From: JANSWP01 sp041941305
Lineage (GTDB): Bacteria > Bacteroidota > Bacteroidia > Chitinophagales > Saprospiraceae
Direction: 5' to 3'
Length of the DNA: 15,416 nucleotides
Assembly (NCBI GenBank): GCA_041941305.1
Contig: JBGTQJ010000107.1
Location: 1 to 15,416, forward strand
Shown: in pieces, positions 1-9,800 of the stretch
Position numbering within the stretch: the stretch's first letter is position 1
Layout: every line of letters starts with the position of its first letter
The notes under the pieces: generated by a model
The model's input: only the letters and a program-made list of their open reading frames with translations
What the model was told of the DNA's origin: nothing
Database searches by the model: none
Position numbers and translations under genes: made by a program

Positions 1-857
1 AGCCACTATCTCCAGGTCCTGTGATTTCTATGTCAATGTTCCCATTGAATTCTATATTATTGGTAGATTTTAAAATACCTACAGAAGCTCCTGGCTGAAC
101 AGTACCTCCAACAATACTTGAGCCTCCATTGCTCACCAGTGTACCGGTACCTTTTATGACTCCTAAACTTGTAAAGGTAGAAGGGATATTGAGCATTCCA
201 TCCACTATTAAGGTTCCAGATGCCCCATTGGTCATGGTACTGGTTCCATTCTGAGTAAGGGTATGGCCACTGGCAATATTCCATATTCCATCATTGGTAA
301 TGGTAGAACCGGACAACATGCTACTTGTCTGACCAGAACCATTCAGATTCCAGGTCCCATTGTTGGTGATATTAGCAAGATTGCCACCTACTGCCGCTAC
401 ATTTGCTATAAATCTCTTGGCAATATTGACGGTTCCATCATTAATAAAAATATCTCTAAAGTAATTGTTATTTCCATTGAAATTCATGGTGCCATTATTG
501 TCAAAGGTGCCATCGTAAAAACCTCCCGAAAGGTTGCCTGTCCAGTTAATGATTCCATTATTCTCAAGCGTTGAACCAGTGGACATAATCGCCCCGCCTG
601 AACCATTATTAAAATTAATATCCCAGGTCACTCCAGAGTTCACAACCCAATCTGAATTAAACCAGGATAAATTACCCGGATTTGAAGGAGGAGCATAATT
701 TGTCATATCCACATTGCCCGCAAATACAACATCCTTGTTCATTATCTGTCCATGATTATCCATGTCAACTTCACCTTCAGGACACCAGTTGGCATCATTC
801 ATCCAATCGGTATCCACTGTGCCTTCAAAGGTATAAACCGAGACTCCAGTTCCCTGA
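1..857 (-). other. beta-solenoid module 3, truncated by the window
   Basis: Entry motif FEGTVDTDWMNDANWCPEG, then Asn/Gly/Thr-rich rungs (ENNGIINWTG, FDNNGTMNFNG, TNNGTWNLNG, TNDGIWNI), and the start of the conserved cap (GGTVQPGASVGILKSTNNIEF, then IDIEITGPGDSG). The rest of the cap lies beyond base 1, so more of this gene certainly follows. Confidence 0.75.
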
Positions 858-3800
858 ATATCAAAATTATAGGGATTCTCATCTGAATCATCATTGTCGA
901 CTACCACATCACCGTCAAAAACTGTATTGTTTCCAGCATTTGGTGTAAAGATGACATCAAAAGTCAAAGTCTCGTTTTGAGCAAGGGTGTGTGGCAAAGT
1001 TTGAGAAATGGTACCTAAAGTAAATACAGATGCCACATCGGAATTCACCGTAATTCCATTCGCAGGAATCGTCAAATCACCTATTCCTGTATTTTCAATG
1101 GTAAAGGTATGGGTGTATGGTATTCCATTAACTCCACAACTAAAATCAGTATCATCAGCTGTATCTGGTGTGGTATCTCCGTCTGCAATTGAAGTCCCAT
1201 TGCCTTGCACATCAATCTCAGGCTCTGTACCTGTTCCCTGAATTGCAAAATCATACAATCTTTCATCACAATCATTATTCTCAATTTCTACCGTTGCCGT
1301 TCTTAATCCACCTGCAGTTGGGGTAAAGGTGACTTTAAAAGTAGTGATACTCGATGGGGTCACGGTTGCGGGTAGTGTGATTCCACTAACCACAAACTCA
1401 GAACTGTTTGTACCAGTAATATTAATAGCATCAATATCCAAATCATCCGTTCCCGTATTTTCAATGGTAAAGGTGTGTTCCACTGAGGTATTGACATTTA
1501 GGCTGCCAAAATCTGTATCATCGTCGGTTTGGGGAGAAGTATCTCCATCAGGTATAGAAGTCAATGGAGAACCACCTTGCACATCTATTTCCGGCTCAAC
1601 TATTGAAATAGCGTTGCAAGAGCCAACATTTCCATCCACATAATTGGAGGAAGTACCCATCAAGGCAAAATTTTGAAATATGCCGCAGTTGTTATTTCCA
1701 CTATAATCGTAAGCAGTTAAACCTGTGTTATTTCCATTGGGAGTCCCTTGATTAAATCGATAATAGGCAACCAGATTGGTTTGTTGAGTCACGTCGCAAT
1801 TCATATTATCTTGAATCTCAGTTTGAGTGCGTGCCACATTCCAGACTCGGATTTCGTCCATTATACCATCCAAATACTGCCCAAATCCACCACTGTTTTC
1901 CTGAACGCCTATGATAAAATCTGCACTATTGGTAACAATTGAAGCTGGATGATTGCTCGTTTGAGCTACTTGTTGACCGTCTAAATAGATTGTAACTGTT
2001 GATCCATTTTTTGTTATGGCGAGATGAGTCCAAACATTGGTAGGTAAGCTCGGACCAACTGTTTGAGTTAAAGACCCTCCAGATCCTTGAGAATAGTATA
2101 TTAAACCGCCAAATTTATTGATATAATAACCATTCTGATTATAGAAAGTCATTTTATCGAAAAAGGTCTGAGATGCGCCACTCCCAATTTTAAACCAACA
2201 CTCCCAGGTTGCTTGAGTTGTTACATCATAAGAATCATCATGCGCAACTTGGATATAATCATTCGACCCATCAAAGTCCAACCCTGGCTCCGGGTCAAAT
2301 CCAGTCCCCTGAATCGCAAAATCGTAGGGATCTTCATCACAATCATTATTCTCGATTTCGACAGTAGCTGTGCGCAAACCAGTAGCTCCAGGTGTAAAGG
2401 TCACCTTAAAGGACGTAGAACTATTTCCCGATACTGTTGTAGGAGGTGTTATTCCACTAACCGTAAAATCAGAGCTATTGGCACCTGTGATATTGATGGC
2501 ATCAATATCCAACACATCCGTTCCAGTGTTTTTGATAGTAAAAGTGTGTTCTTTGGAACCAGCCGTAGAAACATTTCCAAAGTCCGTATCATCACCAGTA
2601 TCTGGAGTCGTATCTCCATCTACAATTTCTGTTGAATTTCCTTCTACCAGGATTTCAGGAAAAGATAAGGCTGGACAAGTATTTCCAGAAGTGACTCCAC
2701 CAGGAGATATCCAGTTGGAAGTATTCCCGGAAAGTGCAAAATTATTTAAGGTTCCATCATTATTATTGGAAGTAAGGTCATCAAGGGTCGTAACACCGCT
2801 GTTGTTTTGTCCTGCAAAGCCTTGATTGAATTGATAATAAGCAATTAAATTGGACTCAGAGCCCGATAGTTCGCAATCTTTGGCATTTATGATTTCAGCG
2901 CAGGAACGGGCTACAGACCAAATACGAACTTCATCAATTTTTCCTTGAAAGAAAAAGCTATTTCCATTGTCTCCAATAATTTCATTAATTCCTGCCCCAT
3001 ATGTAGGCGCTGTATTACTGGATGCTACCAATTGTCCATTTTCATATAATTCCATTGTTGTACTGGTGGCATCATAAGTAACCGCCACATGTATCCAAGT
3101 GTTTGTAGGAATCAGATTGGGAGAAGTCACTACTGAAATCACTCCGTTATTTCCAGCACTTAGATTTCCACTGTGATTAACCCAAAATGGATTGCCAAGA
3201 GAACTAATAATGTTATGTCCACCAGTGTAATAAATCCAAGCTTCTTTTGTGTAAGAAGATCCTGCTGTCAATGGGGCTCCAATTGGAATATGATCATTCG
3301 AACCATCAAAATCCAAAGCAGCACCTGGCTCAGCTCCAGTCCCCTGAATTGCAAAATCATAGGGATTTTCATTACAGTCGTCATTATTAATATTTATGGT
3401 AGCTGTCCTCAAACCAGTCGCACCAGGAGTAAAAGTCACTGTGAAAGTAGTAGAATTGTTTGCTGAAACAGTCGTTGGGGGTGTTATGCCTGAAACTGCA
3501 AAATCACTACTATTAGTACCAGTGACAGAAATAGTATTGATGTTGAGGGTCGCTGTCCCATTATTTTCAATTGTAAAGGTGTGGACATCAGATCCGGAAG
3601 TTGATACCAAACCAAAATCCGTATCATCTGCAGTGTCCGGAGTTGTATCGCCATCTACAATCTCGGTTGAATTGCCTTCTACCAAAATCTCCGGCAAAGT
3701 GTTTCCGCCAGAAACTACAGAGAAAACCCCATTGCCATCATAAGCCATGGTAATACCACCACTAACAGTTCCGATAGTAGGCGTCCCACTGATAGAACCA

Positions 3801-6800
3801 CCAGAAGAAAAAATCGTATACGTATCTCCATTATCTGGTGTGAAACTGCCAAAATCAAAATCCACCGTAGAGGACCCAATCGTAATCGTCGAACTATTGG
3901 TAGAGGATATTTGGTCAAAATCGACACCTGCTGTGCCTATCGTACAACCTCCATCTCCATGACCGGTGATCTCGATATCGATATTCCCATTGAATTCTAT
4001 GTTATTGGTTGTTTGTAGAATGCCTACTGAACCACCAGGTTGAATAGTACCTCCGATAATACTAGTTCCACCATTAGACACCAATGGTCCTGTCCCTTTA
4101 ATGATCCCCAGGTTGGTGAAATTGGCATTTGTTGGGAGCAGGGTATTGGCATTCAACACTAATGTTCCGAAAGCATTATTCGTAACAGATCCTCCTTCTT
4201 CCCAACTAACACTGGCAGTGGCGGTATAGCTTCCATTATTAATCAAACTACCTCCGGGAAACAAATCCCAGGTTCCTGGTCCTGAATAAGAACCACTACT
4301 GCCAATTGTGTAAGCCGAACTCGCATAACTATTTATATATGCATCACTGGTAAAGGTGCCATTGATATTAATCGTAGCAGCATTGCCGGCATCAATATGT
4401 GAAATCCCGACCACATTTACATCTCCATCAAAGGTCAAAACTGCCCCTCCTGTACCATTTGGATTCCAATAATTAATATTTGGACTATTGATATCCCAGG
4501 TTGTACCAGCATTGACTGTTACATTTCCATAAGTCCTGAAATTTGTTCCAGAACAACCTGGATTGAATGTGCTCATATTAGCATCCGCTGCAATAATGAA
4601 GTCATCATTGATTAAATAATCACTTCCAGAGCAGCTTCCGGGATAATTCGCAGGACACCAGTTATTACTATTTCCCCAGTCTGAATCAACAGTGCCTTCA
4701 AAAGTTTTGGTCGATGAATTTCCTCCAGCACTTACAGAAAAGACCCCATTGCCATCATAAACCATGGTAATGCCGCCACTGACCGTGCCAATTGTTGGGG
4801 TACCACTGACAGTTCCGGAAGTAGAAAAGACCGTGTAGTTATCTCCATTGGTTGGCGTAAAACTGCCAAAATCAAAATCAACTGTAGCGGATCCAACTGT
4901 TATTGTTGCGCTATTAGTTGAGCTAATCTGGTCAAAATCCATTCCTGCAACTCCTCCTGTACAGCCATCACCTCTTCCTGAAATCTCAATATCGATATTG
5001 CCACTAAATTCTATGTTATTGGTGGTTTTTAAAATACCTACTGAAGCTCCTGGTTGAACGGTACCACCAATATCTGTAGCACCACTTGCTACAATTGTTC
5101 CCGTACCTTTAATCGTTCCTGTGTTGGTAAAGGTTGCCGTATTAACAGTAAATTCTCCATCTACGGTAAGTGTACCTGAGTTGGTAAACATTGAAGAGCC
5201 CAAGCTAGTTGGAGTTGTATTAAATTTCCCAGTACTTTCTATGGTCATTGTATTAGAATTAGTCAGCGTCCCACCATTCAGACCAAAATTATTGTTGCTG
5301 CCTTGGATTGTCAATACTCCATTTGGTGCTGTATTATCAAAAGTACTGCTTTGAATAATCCACAAACCTCCATTTACTGTAAAGTTGCTATTATTTGTTA
5401 AAGAAGCATTATCATACATGTGTATATATGCATCAGAGGTAGTTGTCAAAGTACCATTATTAATGAAGGTGTTTTTTTGAATAATGCTATTTCGATTAGT
5501 GCTGATGGTTCCATTATTGGTAGAATTCATATAAAAATAAGTGGCCCCTCCCAAACCTTTTTCAATATTTAAAGTCCCATCATTTGTAAAAACATCTCCT
5601 TGTGAATATCCACCAAATTCAAGATGATCATTGATTGAAGGAGGGTTTAAATCCCAGGTTATTCCTGTATTGATGGTCAAATCTTCTAAAATTAAAATCC
5701 TGCTGGAAGCTGTATAATTACTCATTTGACAATTGGCAGCGATAATAATATCATCCGTGATAAACAGGTTTCCAGACATGGGTGCCGGATAACCATCATT
5801 GCCACACCAGTTATCAGCTATCGTCCAATCATCATCAACAGAGCCATCAAAAGTAATTCCATCCACTCCTTGCCCTTTGATATCAAAGTTGTAAGGGTTT
5901 TCATCAGAATCATTGTTGTCAATCACTACATCCCCATCAAAAACAGTGTTATTTCCGGCATTTGGCGTAAAGGTGACATCAAAGGTCATCGTTTCATTTT
6001 GGGCTAAGGTGTGGGGTAAAGTTTGGGAAACCGTACCTAATGTAAACACGGTTCCTACATCAGAATTGACTGTAATTCCATTAACGGGAATGGTTAAGCT
6101 TCCAAGTCCGGTGTTTTCAATTGTAAAAGTATGGGTATAGGCAGTTCCATTGACACCACAGCTAAAGTCCGTATCATCTGTCGTAGATGGACTTGTATCT
6201 CCATCTGCAATTGAAGTCCCATTTCCTTGCACATCTATCTCAGGCTCTGCTCCGGTTCCCTGAATCGCAAAATCATAAGGATCTTCATCACAATCATTAT
6301 TTTCTATTTCAACAGTGGCAGTACGCAAACCTGCTGCTGTAGGTGTAAAAGTTACTTTAAAAGTAGTTGTATTACTTGGAGTGACTGTGGCAGGCAACGT
6401 AATGCCACTTACCACAAATTCAGAGTTATTCGTTCCCGTGATATTAATGGCATCAATATCCAAATCCGATGTACCTGTGTTTTCAATCGTAAAGGTGTGT
6501 TCTTTAGCAACATTTACATTTACACTACCAAAGTCTGTATCATCGGCTACTTGAGGAGTTGTATCTCCGTCAGGTATAGAAGTCAAGGGAGTTCCCCCTT
6601 GCACATCTATTTCCGGTTCCACTACTGAAATGGCGTTGCAAGAGCCAATATTTCCATCCACATAATTGGAAGAAGTTCCTGTCAAGGCAAAATTTTGGAA
6701 GATTCCACAATTGTTATTTCCGCTGTAATCATAAGCAGTCAAACCAGTATTATTGCCATTTGGTGTGCCCTGATTGAAGCGATAATAGGCAACTAAATTG

Positions 6801-9800
6801 GCTTGTTGAGATACATCGCAATTCATATTGTTTTGAATTTCGGTCTGGGTGCGGGCAACGTTCCAAACCCGAACTTCATCCATAACCCCATTCGTAAATT
6901 GGGAAAGATTGTCCCATCCTCCTATTACAAAAGAAGACGAATTTGTAATTATTGAAGCTGGGTGATTGCTAGAAGTAGCATCTAGTTGTCCATCAATATA
7001 GATTGTTACAGTACTGCTGTTTTTTGTAATGGCAAGATGAAACCAGGTATTTATTGGAAGAACAGAACCAATGGTCTGAGTTAATGAGCCACTACTTGAT
7101 TGTGTATAATAAATATTGTTTCCAAATTTATTGATGTAATATCCATCTTGATTCCAGATAGATGTTTTTTCAAAGAAATTTTGGGTAGTACTGGTATGAA
7201 GATAAAGCCAACATTCCCAAGTTGCTTGTGTGGTTAAACTAATCGTTGCATCATGAGCAATTTCTAAATAATCATTCGACCCATCAAAGTCCAATCCAGG
7301 TTCTATCGTAATTCCCGTTCCTTGTATTGCAAAATCATAGGGATTTTCATCCGGGTCATTGTTGTCAATACTGACTGTGGCAGTACGCAAACCCAAGGCA
7401 GCAGGTGCAAATTCTATAGTAAAAGTAGTTGTCGTACCTCCGGTCACAGGAGTAGAAGGATTTGCAGTCACGGTAAAATCACCCGGATGAGCGCCTGTGA
7501 TATCGACTATTGGACTGCCATTCAAGTCCAAATCCAAAGTCCCCAGGTTTTCAATCGTAAATGTTTTGGAAGTCGTATTGGACAGTTCTATATATCCAAA
7601 ATCTGTATCATCATCAAATTGTGGGCTGGTATCACCATCAGGAATGGAAACCAAAGGCGTTCCTCCTTGAACATCCATCTCTACAATGGCCACTGCCAAA
7701 GTCACATCATTTCCAGAGTCTCCTACATAAGATATGGAATAATCCTCTCCACCCAGTGTCACAATACTTCCTTCAGTAGCGCCATTAAAAAGCGTCCCCC
7801 CTACTCCATCGAAATTGTCATTGTCAATAATCGTAATTGCATTGCCAGGAGCTGTCGTTGTGGTACCAGACAAAGTAGCCCCACTGATAGTTACGGAGCC
7901 ATTGACCACCATTTGGTCATAATTTGAACAGGCTGTATTGCCATCTATATCGACTTCATAAGTCGCACCACTGTTGAATGTGGCATTGCCATTGATGGTC
8001 ATACATCCTGGGGATGCGCCTACATTGGTAGTACCTCCATTCGCAGTGAAATTGCCATTGATGGTGCCTGTACCTTTTAGTGTACCGCCTTCGACAAAAA
8101 ATCCGCCCGAAGTGGTTATGGTTTCGTTCATTTCCCAGATTTCAGATGATAATTCAACATAGTTGAAATTTAAAGGAAAGCTATTAAAAATTAGATCCCC
8201 GGAAGGTTTTGCCCATGCCAAATCATGTAATGTTCCACTTCCTGATACCGTTTGATTTCCGGTGCCTACAAACTTGATATCAGCTGTGTTTGCAGAAGTA
8301 CTCCATAAATAACTATTGTCATCAATGCTAACATTAGCAGGTACTTGAATGCTTTCATCTTGACCCAATGCCCGTATCCCCCCTGAATTCGTAATGGTCA
8401 AATCTCCGTTTAATACCAGGTCCTCATCTAAGGTAACTAAACTGGCTGTATTAAACTCAACTTCATCCACTGTGCCTGTAAAAGCATAGGTGTGAGCATC
8501 CGCAATTACCAATATTCCTCCATCATTCTTCAATAATCCACTGCCCGTCAAGGTCCCATTGCTAAAATTCAAGTCATCCTTCATCAATACATCGCCAGAG
8601 GGTTTCAGAACATCCAGGTCGTGGACATTTCCTGTTCCGGATATCGATTGATCTGCTGTTCCCAACAATTGTATGTTAGGGGTACTTGCTGGTGTACTGT
8701 AGAGATAAAAATCATCATTAATTACCAAATTCGTGTATAACTTGATTACTTCATCTCCGCCCAATGCTCGAATTTGATATGCACTCGTAATCGTCAAATC
8801 TCCATTCAATACCAAGTCTTCATCTAGTATAACAGCACTCGAACCTGTTACATTAAATTCCACCTCATCCACTGTACCTGTAAAGGCATAGGTATACCCA
8901 TGCGTAAACACCAATATTCCTCCATCATTCTTCAATAAGCCACTCCCTGTCAATGTACCATTGCTAAAGTTCAACTCATCCTTCATCAATACATCGCCTG
9001 AGGGTTTGAGAACATCCAAATCGTGAACATTTCCTGTTCCGGATATAGATTGATCTGCTGTTCCCAACAATTGTATGTTTGGGGTATTGGCTGGTGTACT
9101 GTAGAGATAGAAATCATCATTAATTACCAAATTCGTGTATAACTTGATCACTTCATCTCCATCCAATGCTCGAATTTGATAGGCACTCGTAATCGTCAAA
9201 TCGCCATTCAATACCAAATCTTCATCTAGTATAACCGCACTCGTACCCGTTACATTAAATTCCACCTCATCCACTGTGCCTGTAAAGGCATAGGTATAAC
9301 CGTGCGTAAACACCAATATTCCTCCATCATTCTTCAATAAGCCACTCCCTGTTAATGTACCATTGCTGAAGTTCAACTCATCCTTCATCAATACATCTCC
9401 GGAAGGTTTGAGAACATCCAAATCGTGAACATTTCCTGTTCCGGATATAGATTGATCTGAGGTTCCCAGCAATTGTATGTTAGGGGTACTTGCTGGTGTA
9501 CTGTAGAGATAAAAATCATCATTAATTACCAAATCTGTGTATAACTTGATCACTTCATCTCCGTCCAATGCTCGAATTTGATATGCACTCGTAATCGTCA
9601 AATCTCCATTCAATACCAAGTCTTCATCTAGTATAACAGCACTCGAACCCGTTACATTAAATTCCACCTCATCCACTGTACCTGTAAAGGCATAGGTATA
9701 CCCATGCGTAAACACCAATATTCCCCCATCATTCTTCAATAAGCCACTCCCTGTCAATGTACCATTGCTGAAGTTCAACTCATCTTTCATCAATACATCT

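Noticed and set aside
2213..3962. Several overlapping plus-strand open frames of 70-151 codons with Val/Ser/Pro-rich translations
   Set aside because: They recur at each CADD repeat because they are antisense shadows of the same coding sequence.
7322..7927. Plus-strand open frame of 201 codons, the longest on that strand in the left part
   Set aside because: It is the exact antisense phase of the giant gene's codons over a CADD unit and the solenoid closing domain; its translation is low-complexity with no domain, signal or start context.
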